Assembly: GCA_003024785.1 (NCBI GenBank)
Contig: PUQB01000042.1
Location: 517,720 to 581,719 of the forward strand
DNA: 64,000 bases
Reading direction: 5' to 3'
From: Selaginella tamariscina
Lineage: Eukaryota; Streptophyta; Lycopodiopsida; Selaginellales; Selaginellaceae
Positions 11,437-26,225 of the stretch are shown here, one piece after another. A program made the position numbers and the translations under genes. The notes under the pieces were generated by a model. That model was not told where the DNA came from. It saw only the letters and a program-made list of their open reading frames with translations, and did no database searches. Within the stretch, counting starts at the first letter, position 1, and each line of letters begins with the position of its first letter.

Positions 11437-13004
11437 ACGCACGCACACACACGCACACGCACGCACGCACGCACACGCACAGTCACACATGTTAATATGT
11501 ATGTGGTAATTTATCATATTAACTATGTTTGATTTTATTTCAGAGGCTTTTCTTTCTTGATGGAGAACAAGAGCTCAACGTGTTTCTACTTGTGGACATG
11601 GAAGAGCTAAATATCCAAATTACAAATGCGCCAGTACAACCTCGGTTTTTGCAACTCGAGAAGCTCTTCTTGCTTATGAACAGGTAGAAATACAAGTAGA
11701 ACTACTTGTCAGTATGTATCTACATATGTTTGTGTGTAGGTAAGGATATTGAACCCAGTACACACACACACACACACACACATATGTATGTATAATGAAC
11801 ATAGAAGTTCATATATATGTGCGTGCGTGGGTGTATGTGCTTGTGTATGTGTCCAGGATGTGGCATGCTATTATATTATTATCATAACACCTTTGAACCA
11901 TTCAAAAGAGCCTTGTTCTTTGGCTGGATACACATACATGTATATCACATGTATATCATTTATATGTTTCATTTTATTATCAGAGATTCATGTTTGAATA
12001 TATATTGTTCATTTTACGGTAGATGTAAATGTGTAATTCTTATGTGTAATGTGTTACATGTGCACGCACACACACACGCACACGTCGATGTTTGTTTTAC
12101 AGGCTTTGAAGCTTGCACAAGCTGTGGACATGTCTATGGAGGCTAATGACAAGGATAGTTTAACCTTGTGTTTACAGAAAGCAAGGGATGAACTCGAAGT
12201 TATTACGAGATCAAACTCGAATGTGACACATCTGTTTTTGTGTCGTTTCTCAGCTGCATGGGTTTACACTGCAATCTGCACATTAGCAGTCTCCATTCTT
12301 GAAAAAGAACGCAGGTATGTGCTATCATATGTTTGTGTGTGTATTTAAAATTAAATAACCATTAATAACTAATATGTGTTTACCACAGATACGCAGAGGC
12401 AGTAGATTTACTTAAACAGCTATTAAGTACGGATTACTGTACAGGAAGGAGAGGGTACTGGACAATGAGGCTATCCATAGACTTGGAGCACTTGCAGAGG
12501 TGTGAAGAAAGCTTACAAGTTGCAGAGAAGGGATTAGAGGACCGCTTTATTCGAACCGGGGACCGTATTGGTCTGCAAAAGAGGGTCTTACGCCTTGGTA
12601 AGCCTCCCAGACGCTGGAGAGTACCCCCGTTTGCTTCTATGATGAAGATGAAACATAAAGTGGTATGCTTGTGTGTGTGTGTGTGGGTTTGTGTTTGTGA
12701 TAATATGATTATAATGTAAATATGCACGTAAACAGGGCTCAGATTTATATAGAAGTAATCATTGCGGGCGTAGTCGTTTGTGCGTGCATGCGTGCTCTTG
12801 TGTGTGTCTATACACATGCAAGATATTATATATATGCTATGTATGACTCTACAAGTAACACAATCAGTTTGTTTTCTTTTTCGTTTTTTAAAGGTTGAGA
12901 TTTTAGGAAGGCCTTTGAACAATACTATCGGGATGAAGAGTAGATTTTATGGGTACGATGGTAACCAATGCAGTGTTGAGGAACTGGCACTTCAATACTA
13001 CTTG

Positions 13005-13042
<38 letters not shown>

Positions 13043-13695
13043 AGAGAAGAGAGAGAGAGAGAGTAGACACACACACGTACATACATATCTTCAAATTTAC
13101 AAATAAATATCGATATATTCATACTATACTGGCTTTTATTGTCTTTCATCCAGAAAGCCTTAGTATACATATACTAAGAAATATAGTTGTAATTGGTAAA
13201 TATTATAGGAGATGAGGGAGGGGGCTGGAAAGGGATTCACTCGGAGAGTGGTGTTTGGCTTACATTGTTTGGGCTAATCATGTGGGATATTATTTTCATG
13301 GACGTCCCAGATGTGTTTCAAACTCCGTTTCAGGTAAGTTAAGACATAAATGGATATGTGTGTGCGTGTGCGGGTGTGTGTTTGTGTGCAATGGACCATA
13401 TATTAATGTTTACTGTTACTAACATGAAATAAGGCTATTAATGATAATGATAATGCTAATTATTTATGCAGAATGCACCGCTTGATCTTGACACAGATGC
13501 ATTTTACACAGTACGTAGTACACTCATAGAATCACGCCTAAAGCTCGTGCGTGAAGGTGGGGGAGTCGATATTCTCACGGACACGTGGCAGCAAAACTAT
13601 GGAACATTCTGTCGAGGTGTAAATTGGGAAAGATGCTCACTAGAAGATTTGCAAACCATAGCTTCTTGCATTGGTGGCCCAGGACTAGCAGGTCT

Positions 13696-13786
<91 letters not shown>

Positions 13787-14119
13787 GTTACACAGCATCC
13801 GGTACGCACTGTTTATATATAGTGTCTATGCACAACAGATGTTACATCCGGTGGGTGTGCCTCTATATATATGTGTGTATATGCCATGGCATGATATGCT
13901 GTAAATGCAGTTATATGCAAGCTTTTAGCAGAAGATCATGCAAATTGGGCGGCAGGAATGCCGGACCTTCTATTGTGGAGGCCAGACCACAGTGATGCAA
14001 AGCTGGTTGAGGTAAAGGGCCCCAGTGATAGATTGTCCGAGCAACAGGAAGCGTGGTTTATAATTCTCGCTGAAGCTGATGTGCATGTAGAGCTTTGCAA
14101 GGTCTCCAAACAGGTATGA
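8069..14119 (+). CDS. FAN1: Fanconi-associated nuclease 1 homolog (FAN1)
   Basis: Structure-specific nuclease for DNA interstrand crosslink repair, in the nucleus. ATG 8069 gives MLRGHESLLRLVGKRQR, the plant FAN1 start. Domains in order: UBZ4 zinc finger split by an intron (CPVC at about 8905, then CHL|DSC at 8970/9200); a basic LTLLQF segment that could contact PCNA; a HIRAN domain (ETRIAGRKYNGESRCEVGMQ, FIGHIPRNVSCYLSPL); the SAP/TPR-like middle (YLLNTVLERDSHLFNSGELQ; RLFFLDGEQEL; ALKLAQAVDMS); and the VRR-NUC nuclease (GMPDLLLWRPDHSDAKLVEV then KGPSDRLSEQQ), with the PD and ExK catalytic residues present. Roughly 16 exons; clear ones include 8069-8167, 9200-9391, 10222-10361, 12104-12314, 12390-12662, 13473-13691 and 13914-14119. 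One-base frame changes occur near 8885 and 11605. Several introns start with long (TA)n(GA)n tracts. Confidence 0.9.
11366..11482. repeat. (CA)n / (CACG)n microsatellite in a FAN1 intron
   Basis: About 50 bases of pure CA followed by CACG and CGCA variants, starting immediately after the donor of the exon that ends IFLLWRLQ. Open frames through it encode only TH or VC repeats and are not genes. Confidence 0.9.
12998..13062. repeat. (TA)n(GA)n composite microsatellite after a FAN1 exon
   Basis: TATATA followed directly by GAGAGA, with a short GAAGAGAA interruption. It begins at the end of the exon ending EELALQYYL, so the splice donor there is hard to define. Confidence 0.85.
13697..13787. 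repeat. (TA)n(GA)n composite microsatellite in a FAN1 intron
   Basis: About 30 bases of TA followed by about 60 bases of GA. It lies a few bases after the exon ending IGGPGLAG, between the two exons of the VRR-NUC domain. Confidence 0.9.
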
Positions 14120-14621
14120 ATGTAAACACTATTAACAGATAGTTATATAGTTTCAAACAAATGAAACTATATATATTGTTGCTTACACTTAGCATCTGTG
14201 TTATATAGCGTGTGTGCATGTGTGTTGTTGTTTAATATGCAAAATTCGTTTTAAACATATATATTTATAAACAAAGTTGCTTTATGCTACATGTGTGTGT
14301 GACACCTTAGCTTCCCATCTTTCAAATTAGAAGAATATACTTTCTTCTCTAGAGAATATATTCTCTATATTCAGGGACCAATATCACGAGGTTAAGGTGG
14401 GTTAAGGGCTGAACTTAGCGATGTTCTATTGACTCTAACAGTACATGTAAATTGATGAATATGTATGTCACAATGACAAACCTGTATTTATTAGTCAATT
14501 CTATATAGAATATTAATGATGTTTTCAGCTTCATACACTGTAGTTTAATTAATCTAATTATTTTCTTAATAGGGTCGCTTATAGACTTAGACCTGTGTTT
14601 AGGGCTTTTCACATCCACGAA

Positions 14622-16763
<2,142 letters not shown>

Positions 16764-16932
16764 TGATTTTTTTTGAATGTATATTAATTAGATTGTATTA
16801 TTACTTAAAACCATCTTCTAACTGACTCCATAGGATACTGTGTGGGTATGCGCGTGTGTGTAGGGGTGTGCGTGTGTTTGCGTGAGAGAAATTGTGAAAA
16901 CACTCGAATGTTTATTAATACAGAAAACGTTT

Positions 16933-17270
16933 TTAACCATCTAGTTTGCTGTGGAGGAAGTCACTCACATTAACAATGCGGTTCTTAACGGCATCAACCT
17001 GGTTGGATCCAACGGGATGTCTTCCCTTGACATACTTGTACACCCACGCAACGGAAGACACGAACACGCCGGTTGAGACGAGGCCACCGATTGCAAGGCC
17101 GGCCACGATCGCCAGGGGAACCAGAATCGGGCTGAAGAATAAGAGCATGGGGAGGATATGATTAACAGGAGAGTGGCGCCGCCCAGTAAAGTTGCTCCCG
17201 CTATGAGAACCACCGCCACGCTAAGCACGCGCTTGCGATCTGGAGAACGCTCCATGCGAGGATCCACCAT
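16933..17270 (-). CDS. Oleosin (oil-body structural protein)
   Basis: Small amphipathic protein that coats oil bodies in seeds, spores and other lipid-storing cells. From ATG 17270 it reads MVDPRMERSPDRKR, then a hydrophobic hairpin (VLSVAVVLIAGATLLGGATL, LLIISSP) with a perfect proline knot P-MLLFF-SP-ILV-P, then the returning arm (LAIVAGLAIGGLVSTGVF) and a polar C-terminus ending FLHSKLDG with TAA at 16933. About 112 residues, short but normal for non-seed plant oleosins. One one-base frame change lies just before the knot, near 17150. Intronless and GC-rich. The gene ends 170 bp from the convergent methyltransferase gene. Confidence 0.88.
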
Positions 17271-17289
17271 ATACACGAAGAGAACGATG

Positions 17290-18740
17290 TGAAAAAAAAC
17301 AAAGTATACAAAAATAGATTATTCTGTGGAGAATGAGGGTCTTTACATTGGAAGAGACACTTGGCACTGTGTGGTCACTGACACCTCAGCGGATGATTAT
17401 TAGTTGGTAATACATGCTGCATCAAGGCGTGACACGTGCATACAATTCATTATAATTAGCTAATTGTGTATTATATCATTTGTGGTATGGTATCATTAAT
17501 GTGGAAGCTAATAATGATTTTATGATATATATAAGAGATTATACTAAAGGAGAAAAAAAAGCTGGTTAATGAGTATAATAAGTTTAAAAATGTGAAGTTA
17601 AAAGTAATAAATTAAATAATTTTGGTAAGAACATGCGAAAGTCATTTGTATAATGTTTCAAAATTATATAAAAAACCTCTTTAGGTTATGAAAAAAACTT
17701 TTAACATTTGAATATAAATAATTTTTATGTTGTTCTAAGTTGTTTTATAATAAATTTAAAAGATTGATTAACTAATGAATGAAATAAATTTGTAATCATA
17801 ATAAATACATTTAATAATTTCAAAATGTAATTTATAGACTTATTTATTAATGTATAAAGGGTGGAACAAATGAAAAATTAAAAAAGATGAAGAATTAAAT
17901 GAGGATGTTTTATTATTTACTCTCATGGACAACCAAGATGTTGGCTTAAAAAAAGTAAATTGCCATGAAAAGGCCTTGATAAGTTTAGGTTCTTATTCCA
18001 AATAAAGTTAGTAGCCAAGGCCTTTACTACAGCTGCCTTGGTTATGCCACATTAGGGATTGGCGCTCGAGCATTTGCGAACTCATGAACATGTATGTTCC
18101 GTAGCCAATGTTAGGGATTGGCACTCAACATTTACCAACTCATGAATAAGTGTATTTTTGAGATTGAGTACCAAGAGTTAGACTTAAGGGTTTGTTAGAT
18201 AGCCCAAATTACTAACTTTGATTTCTTGTTTAATTTCTGACATGGATAAAAGTGAGTTAGGCAACTTATTTGGCATAGAGGTGTTTACCTAATAACATTC
18301 CACATGGCACAAAGTAAGAACTTTAACAACAATTGTTCTTCACAATATCACGTGTTGCTACACTTTCAACTTAACAATATTTAATCAGTAAATATTAAAT
18401 AGTGTAATTACAATTTCCTAATTATATTAAGTAGGAATGTATTAATGCATGACTATGCATACCCTTGTACCTTATACCCTCAAAAACACAAGAAATTATA
18501 TGAAAACAATAGTAAGTATGCATTCAAGTGAAAATAACACACTTGAAAACAAATAAAGAAAATATCACTAGGTCATAACATGACACACAATTGAGCATTT
18601 ACTACATGACTAATCCATACAATAAATACTCCACAACCAACAACACATTTGACATCTACTATTGATGTGCATTACCATCATTGATGAGCATTAAGAATAA
18701 TTTATTCTCTCAATTCTTTTCTTTCAAATCGCCATGTTAT
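17290..18740. other. AT-rich intergenic DNA
   Basis: No gene recognised. A degenerate direct duplication is visible at 18050-18090 and 18108-18150 (TTAGGGATTGGC, CTCATGAA). The rest is AT-rich with no convincing open frame. Confidence 0.7.
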
Positions 18741-18748
18741 GTGAATAC

Positions 18749-19100
18749 CATCTTAATAATAAAAATAAATAAGAATCATAACGCTATTAAATGCAAAGGG
18801 TGTTTTTATTTCTTAAATCATATGTATAACAATTAGATCCTTACAAATAACATCTTAATAATAAAAATAAATAAGAATCATAACGCTATTATATGCAAAG
18901 GGTTTTTTTTTTTTAAATCATATGTATAACAATTAGATCCTTACAAATAACATCTTATTTATTTTTATTAAATCATATGTATAACAATTAGATCCTTAAT
19001 AACATCTTAATAATAAAAATAAATAAAAATCATAATGCTATTAGATGCAAAGGGTGTTTTTATTTCTTAAATCATATGTATAACAATTAGTTAATTTGTA
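18749..19100. repeat. Tandem repeat, about 103-bp unit, roughly 3.5 copies
   Basis: Units start at about 18749, 18850 and 19003, with a shortened one near 18951. Shared words include CATCTTAATAATAAAAAT, AATCATAACGCTATTA, GCAAAGGGT and ATCATATGTATAACAATTAG. Copies are nearly identical, so the array is fairly young. Confidence 0.88.
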
Positions 19101-19439
19101 AACATCATAAATGTAACATCTTACATATGGCATCTTTTTAGTTTCATAAAAAGTATATTGAAACCGCTTTTAACCTATAAACTAATTAGTACTTAAAAAA
19201 ACAAACATAAAAATTGATTAATCATACTCTTCAGAATATAATTAATTTTATGAACAATGGTTTTAAGAATCGGATAAAAAGTGAATGTTGTGAAAAAAAA
19301 GGAAAAAAAAAAGATTACCTATAGAGTCACTAAAATGCATAATAAAAATGAAAACATTAATATTCAAGGTTGTAGTAAAAAAAAAAATCTTTTTTCAAAT
19401 TTAGACAGATTTTTGACATATACATAGTTGTTCTTTAAT

Positions 19440-19645
19440 ATTTACTTTGTTAATTAGAATGACTCATGAAATGAGACAGCTACTCACTTTATGAACAAAC
19501 TAGTTTATAAAATAAGAAAGGGCTTCACTTCGTCATTCGACATGGTCACGAAATGATATAATACCTCACTTTGTGAATTAACTTGCTCATGAAGGGAGAG
19601 GGCTCTTCACTTCGTGAACTGTCTAGGTCACAAAGTGAGGAATGA
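19440..19645. repeat. Decayed repeat of the imperfect palindrome CACTTCGTGAA
   Basis: Variants such as CTCACTTTATGAA, CTTCACTTCGT, GTCACGAAATGA, CTCACTTTGTGAA, CTTCACTTCGTGAA and GTCACAAAGTGAG alternate in both orientations every 20-35 bases. The same core returns in the array at 20,880-21,450. Confidence 0.6.
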
Positions 19646-19649
19646 AAAA

Positions 19650-20875
19650 AGAGACATGTATGCATATATACATGTATGGGGAACATGACATTACATTTAA
19701 ATGATGACTCAACACTTTTTAAAAAATGTCACTATACATGAAATCTACAATGAATCATTTGCATTTCATACATAGTTATCACATTATCACATATTTATGA
19801 TAAATTATATTTAAAAATTTATCTATTGCATTATACTTATATTATTTTATAAAATTATCATATTATAATAAATTGCAAAATAAAAGTTATGATTTTGATT
19901 TAATTTTATGTAAAACAGATTTACCTTAGTTCAAATTTTATATTAAAATATTTACCTTACCAAAGGTTTTTAAGTACATTAAAAGGCTCATATAAAGGTG
20001 TTGTATGCAATCCATTGCACCATACATGATGTTAAATAGCTCATGTGCGTTTCACATGAAAGAATGTAGTTGTCATTTTCAATATTTATGTTGAGATGAA
20101 CAATTTATGGCTTGAAAAATAAACTTTCATTTGTGGCAGCAATGTACACAACCATGTATAGCAGTTTATAATGGAAAATCATTGATGATAAACTGTACTG
20201 TAGCGTATAGAAAACATGGAGGGACATGTATGATCATGTTACATAGTTTTATAGGGACCTACTATATAAGCTAGAGGAATATAACATTCTAAATCTTAAG
20301 AATAAAATCCATATGAGTATAAACAACCCATGAAAGATTTATGTCCATTGAGAGGGAGTTCAAGTAATACTTATTCTTTCCCAACATTATTTACTATTTG
20401 TGTAGCATACATAACTAACATTTTGTTACATAATGATACCTTTTTTCACAACAAAAGTAAATATTATAATGGAGGTCACACCTATACAACTTTATTTTAC
20501 CTCATGAAAGAATAAAACAAACACAATTGATTGCATTTTCTCTATTTTCTTCTCATCTTTAATTTTTTTGCTAAGATAGAGGACTAGGTCAATTATTGAA
20601 ACTTAAAACAAAATAAGAGTAAATAACATGTATTGTTTACTTCAAATTGTTGTAGGAATATATGATATGCATGTATCCGATCTTGATAAGAAATACAAGA
20701 TCATCCTGGATCTCACATTAAAGTGTACACTAACCCAATATTTAAGAAGATCACTGAAGGAACACATTGCATATGTAATACAAGGAAATGATGAAGACTA
20801 GATAACTATTTGTGAAAGGTTACAAATAGTTATGAACTATGTAAATTTAAATTTGCATATAACTAATTTTGATTT
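19650..20875. other. AT-rich intergenic DNA
   Basis: No gene, RNA or intact repeat recognised. A 61-codon open frame at 20330-20515 has no recognisable features. Confidence 0.65.
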
Positions 20876-20879
20876 GTGA

Positions 20880-21450
20880 ACTTATTTGGAAACTAGTTTG
20901 ATGTTAAGTTCACAAAGTTATTATTAATCTTAAGTCGTGGATGCTAATCTTACAAAGTGATCACTAGTCTTACACATAAAATGTTAATTTCACAATGGAC
21001 ATTAACCGATCTTTAGCAACGGATGTTAAACTTACAAAGTTAACAATAATATTTAATAACGGATGTTAAATTCATGAAGTGGCCTTTAATTTCTACAAAA
21101 TAAATTAAATTCACGATTTATATTTTAATCTCATGTAATAACAAACTAATATCACAAATAAAACACTAATCTCATAGAGTGAACAGCTCACGCTGTGGAC
21201 TTTAATCTTAGTTGATGTTATTCTCACAAAGTGAACACTAACATTACATAGTGTAATTTAAGCTCATGTAATTAATGCTAATTTTATAAAGTGAACACTA
21301 ATCTCATAAAGTGAAAGATAATTTCATGCAGTGGATTTTAATATTATGAAGTATACATTAACTTACGAATTGTATTAGTGTTTGATGCAATGAAAACTAA
21401 TGTGCACTAATTTTATGAAGTGAATATTAAACTCATGAAGTAAACATTAC
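20880..21450. repeat. Strongly decayed tandem array, unit about 20-30 bp
   Basis: Some twenty degenerate copies resembling CTAATCTCACAAAGTGAACA (for example ctaatctcatagagtgaac, taattttataaagtgaaca, ctaatctcataaagtgaaa, aattttatgaagtgaat). Period and sequence vary, so the array is old. Its core AAAGTGAAC matches the motif at 19.4-19.6 kb and a single copy near 21,635 (CACGAAGTGAGAG). Confidence 0.7.
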
Positions 21451-21499
21451 ACTTGATGGTGTACCTATAATCTAAGCTGAGAAAGCACAATTTTGGCCT

Positions 21500-22185
21500 T
21501 CTTTATCATTAAATCCTTATAATATTATTAAATCTTTTTAATGAATTCTTAAAAGTATTTAATTATGCGTGTTTTGCTAAAAATTTGGTATAGGGTTTGG
21601 GTATTAGGGAGAGGTTGCTTTACTCTCGATCACGAAGTGAGAGTATTATATGGTGAGATTTCAATCATTTGGTTGTCATGAATCTCAAATGCAAATTCAA
21701 ACCCAAACATTTCACTTATTTTTTAAAGCCCAGAATGGCAAATGTTAAGATGATAGATTTACATGTAGAATCATCGATTGCTGTTGTTTGAACAACAATT
21801 GAAGATAACCCAAGAGTTCCAACTCCAAAAATTGTTAAAGAAGGATATAGATAAAGATAAATGATGTGGTTTTTAAACAACAATAGCCTGACAGTTAACA
21901 AAGAGAAGGTGACACTCAACTTGATCCCAGCTTCTAACAATTATGTAAGGTAGAACTCAAATTAGGAGATTGAATATTCAAAGGAATTCTAACTTGTAAG
22001 TATGTTAATTAGGATGGAGCTGATGGCTACAATGCATAATCGCCTTTCCTATGCAATCCCAATAGCTTGGGAGAAAGGGATTAATGTTGAAGTAGCATAA
22101 GTGATGATGATAAGCTATGGATTTGTGGTAGTAGGAGGGTTATAGTATGAAGAAGTGGACACTACAAGAACAAAGGTCATCAACA
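21500..22185. other. Intergenic DNA, nothing recognised
   Basis: No supported feature. A 74-codon open frame on the minus strand (21716-21940) is hydrophobic but matches nothing I know. Confidence 0.6.
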
Positions 22186-22189
22186 AGCT

Positions 22190-24300
22190 TTGGTGTGGAG
22201 GCATGTAGAAAAGAAAGCACACAATTGGGATATTAACATCCAATTATGTAAGCAAGTGTATGTTGATTTCTTTCTGGGACGCAAAGTTGATTACAACAAC
22301 GTCCACAACAAGCATACCAAGGGAAAGTGCGAAACAAAGAAGATGCACAATGTCAATTCATATAATGAGCTCATAATAATCATTGTCATGGCTGATGAGT
22401 TAAAAGCAATGTTGAAAGTTATCGGTTCAGCAAGCATTACAGATTTAAAAGAAAGGATTGTGATGTTGGAGGAGAGTGGGAACAATGCACAATATAGCAT
22501 AACAAGGAGATACAAAAGATGAAACAAGAGCTGGCCATTAAGGATAGGGAGATTGCTATGAAAGAGCAAGCAATGAACATGTTGTCTCAGGAATTACAAA
22601 TCTTTAAAGACATAATTGGTTGTCGGAGACTCCGTAGGCCAAATGTGAGGTGACTTTGGGTAATCTTGGTAGTCGTTAAAACACTGTTGCCAACACCCAA
22701 TCCCAGGGTTTTGAGTCGGGGTCTGATCGTTACTTCAAGATGTAAAAGGGAAGGTGTAGTGGTGACCTCTACTTGGACACTACGAGGGTCTGTGTACTGG
22801 TGGATTGGAGCTCCCCTCCTTCTGGTGTGTAGGCTCTCGCTGAGGAGGAAACAAGAGAAGAGAGAAAGGAGGGAGACTACGGTGGACAATGGTAAGAGAA
22901 GGGATGTATATATATGACATGTTAGAAGTGCAAGGTGGCCCCCTTTTCCAGAGCTAGCTAGAGCAAAACACACAAAGAAAATGGACTAGAAGGACCCTGA
23001 GTCACTGCTCGCCTGCCTGCTTATATAGTGGGTCGGGTGGTACTAGACATAGGCCGAGTGGTGCTCCCCCACTGGGCCTCCTCCCTATGACTGGACCTTG
23101 GCCTACTGACTTAATGCACCTCCCCCATGAGTGCTATCCTCAGTACTGTGGTGGTTGATCCAGACGATTGGATCTAGCATGCTATTAGTGTTGCTTGATA
23201 ACCATCATTATCAATTTGTACCTACTATAAGTCGTCCACTCCACTGTTCGGTCTTCCTTTTGAAAAGCCACTCATTTGTGTCTACTTGTCATTTGATGAT
23301 GGACAAACCACCATCAATCAAATGCCTAGACTTACATGTTGGCACGTCATCGAGCCATGCTTCCTTTATCCATGTCTTATGCTGTAGTGCTTGTGGTAGG
23401 TGGCAGCTTCCCTTTCTATTGCGGCCAACTTCAACTCCAGGGCGCAATCATTACATCCTGCAGCTTGGTGGCCCCTTGAAGTTTGGCCATGTTTCATGCT
23501 TGTTGCTCTTGGGTGTGTGCAAACTGGGCCTCCAGCTCCTGACTCGCTCGAGCCCGTGTTACAGCTGATGTTCCTTAATACTACTCTTGATGGTGTGCAT
23601 GCTCCTCTAACTCCTTGATGGTGGTCCATAGCTGGTCCAACTGGGCTTTGGCTATTCGAATGCCTCAACTTGTTGTGATGGGACTATCACCATCTGTCCT
23701 TCTAGTGTGGCCTCCTTGTGATTTGTCGCAAGCTTTGCACTAGCTTGAGTTAGCTCTTGATCCCGCTCTATAAGCTGGCTAGTGTGTTTAGTGCAGTTCC
23801 TCCATGACTACTACCAACTTCTCTTGGGCTTTCTTGAGCCCCCTCCTTCTAGTCAAGCCTTGTATTGAGCTCATAATTTGCCGCTCTTTCTCTGCTATGG
23901 CATGCTCGTGGTCACACCTGAGTTGGTCATGGCGCCATTGAAGGCCATCATATCTCTTTGTAGCTTGTCGAGGCCCATAGCTAGTGCAGTGTAGGCCTCC
24001 TCTACATGCTTTCTCTCCATCTTCATGGTCTCCCATTGTTGGACTCCTTGGAGGACATGTTCCTGTATCCCTTGGCTTCTTTCAAAGCTGCTAATAATAT
24101 TATTGTTCCATGAGCTTACCTATTATTTTGTCATGCTCTTTGGCCACTCTTGTGAGGTCCATGTTGTTGTAACCGCCATTGCTTTCCCAATTCAATTGAA
24201 GGCCTTTGAGTTCGATGTGGGTCGAAGAGGCCACCACCTATTAGCATGGAAGTGCTGGTAGGTGTCCTTGAGCCCATCTTCAGAATCTTCCCCCTCGCCC
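22190..24300. other. Fragments of coiled-coil coding sequence, origin unknown
   Basis: On the plus strand at 22390-22640 the frames read DELKAMLKVIGSASITDLKE and ELAIKDREIAMKEQAMNMLS, both coiled-coil-like. On the minus strand at 23650-24040 similar helical sequence appears (KHVEEAYTALAMGLDKLQRD, ELTQASAKLATNHKEATLEG). Base composition is much less AT-rich than the flanks. Frames are interrupted and no family is recognised; remains of a repeat-encoded protein are the likeliest reading. Confidence 0.4.
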
Positions 24301-24517
24301 ACCTGGTTGGCTAGTTATGACGGCCTGTAGGGTCTTTGGCCACTTTAAATCAAATTAATGAATTAATTTATTTTTAACAAGTTATTTAAATAATAAATGA
24401 ATAAAATTTAATTTGACTCATTAATTTAAATTAAATTGAATTTGTATGAATTATTAAATATCGTAGGAACTAAATAAATGTAAATGAATTAATCAAATTA
24501 AAAATTAATAAAAATCC

Positions 24518-24800
24518 ATTTAAATACAAATAGCATTTATTATTTAAATAAGGTTTAATTTGTGTGAATACTTTTTTAGTATTGAAAGTATAGAAGTTGA
24601 TGTATATAGCAATACTGTCGGTGTCAAATATGGTAAAGATTTAAATTAAAAGTTAGAACTTATGGGTATATATGCGTGTGTGTAAAACTTCATTGCATAT
24701 ATATAGTGCGTGTGCATGCAATGTGTGTATTGTACTTATATATCTATATAAACGAGATTAACCTTGAACCATAATAGTGACTATTGTGTGTTTATACATA
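24518..24800. repeat. Dispersed repeat, copy 1 (inverted partner at 58.69-58.99 kb)
   Basis: 24600-24790, read on the minus strand, matches 58690-58930 on the plus strand: CACTATTATGGTTCAAGG, TTAATCTCGTTTATAT, a GCATGCACACGCAC region, GCAATGAAG, then CCATAAGTTCTAACTTTTAA and ACCATATTTGACACC. A separate 39-base segment (24518-24556; CCATTTAAAT...TTATTTAAATAAGG) recurs at 58951-58990 in the same orientation, so the two copies differ by an internal inversion. Confidence 0.8.
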
Positions 24801-24804
24801 GATA

Positions 24805-25896
24805 GGCTAGGCGAAATGGCTTGCTAAAGCTTGCCTGTTATCGTACATTTTTATATAATTTTTGTAAATCCAAATAAAATGTTATTCTTGGTGCTGAGAA
24901 CATGTTTATGGCTTATTACATAGTTAAATATTTTATAATTCTCTCAGTATTGAGAATCAATAATTTTTAATAAAGACATAGTAGGTTGTAATATTTATAA
25001 ATTCATCTTTAACGAGATTTAGCACTTGTATATGCATAATAAGAAGAAATGTAATTGTAATTATTAATTATAAACTAAAAAACACTAATTTAATAATAAT
25101 ACTATACAAACTTTAACTATTTAAAATGAATTTAAAAATTTAAAATCTTTTTAAGGATTCTATATGTTATACATGAACGTGCATATAGATGGGCGGCACT
25201 ACTCGTACCTGTACAATGGTAAAATTATATAGATGCATATAATATAAATAAGCATAATGTCTCTAATTATACATATATAATGAATGTATCTCTTTATTAG
25301 TAGTCTGTTTGAAAGATTAATCACAACATAAAGCATAACATAGCAACTTATATATTAATAAATTACATACATTGCGTGGGAAATATGAAGTTTTTCATAG
25401 CTTTAATTTGTATTTTGATTACCTTGTTATATCTTTCTATTTATAAATTATATATTGTACTATGGTTTTTATTTTTATATTTTAAATTTTATATATACTC
25501 ATTAATATATTATATTAATTAATATTGTATACATACCATTACACATTGTGTACACATTCAAACATACCTTAATTTATATTAATATATTATAAATTGTATA
25601 TTAAAAATACATTACTAATTTTAAAATTATAATTTAAAAATTTATAATGAAATTTTTAATCTTCTCTCACTATTAAATTGAAAACTTATTACACTTTATA
25701 AATTTTCATTTTAAACTCAACTTATCATTAATACTATAATGAATTTGTTATTGGTGATTTAATTTAAGGGTTTCATTTATTGATTTTTGAGTTGCCCCAC
25801 ATTTATAGGTTAAATTTTATATTAATAATATTATAATTGATGTAAGGTAAATAATATATTAAATTCTATACGTATTCTTATTTTTAATCTTATAAA

Positions 25897-25950
<54 letters not shown>

Positions 25951-26220
25951 GCAAAACAACGTAATTTTATTAATTGATCACCTTCCACAAAGTTACAAAG
26001 ACAATGTAAATTTGATTATGCACCGTCAAATTGATAAGATGCAAGGCTTTAGTGGAGAGTGTGTATTATAATGTACTTACAATACTCAGCTCGCAAGAGT
26101 GATTATATTGATTGTGTGTTGTCACCTCTCACTCCGAGGTGTCCTCGGACTCGGACAGGAGTCCCACTTCCCGCCGCAACTGTACAAGTCCATTAACACA
26201 CTACGAAGTCCGTCCTAGTC
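24805..26220. other. Very AT-rich intergenic DNA
   Basis: No gene recognised. A (TA)n tract lies at 25900-25950. Sequence after about 26,100 is the 3' flank of the PPR gene. Confidence 0.7.
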
Positions 26221-26225
26221 TCTGC

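Noticed and set aside
11244-11532. Open frames of TH, VC or AR repeats in CA and GA tracts (also 2033-2603, 8177-8392, 39665-40285)
   Set aside because: Translations of microsatellites without coding features.
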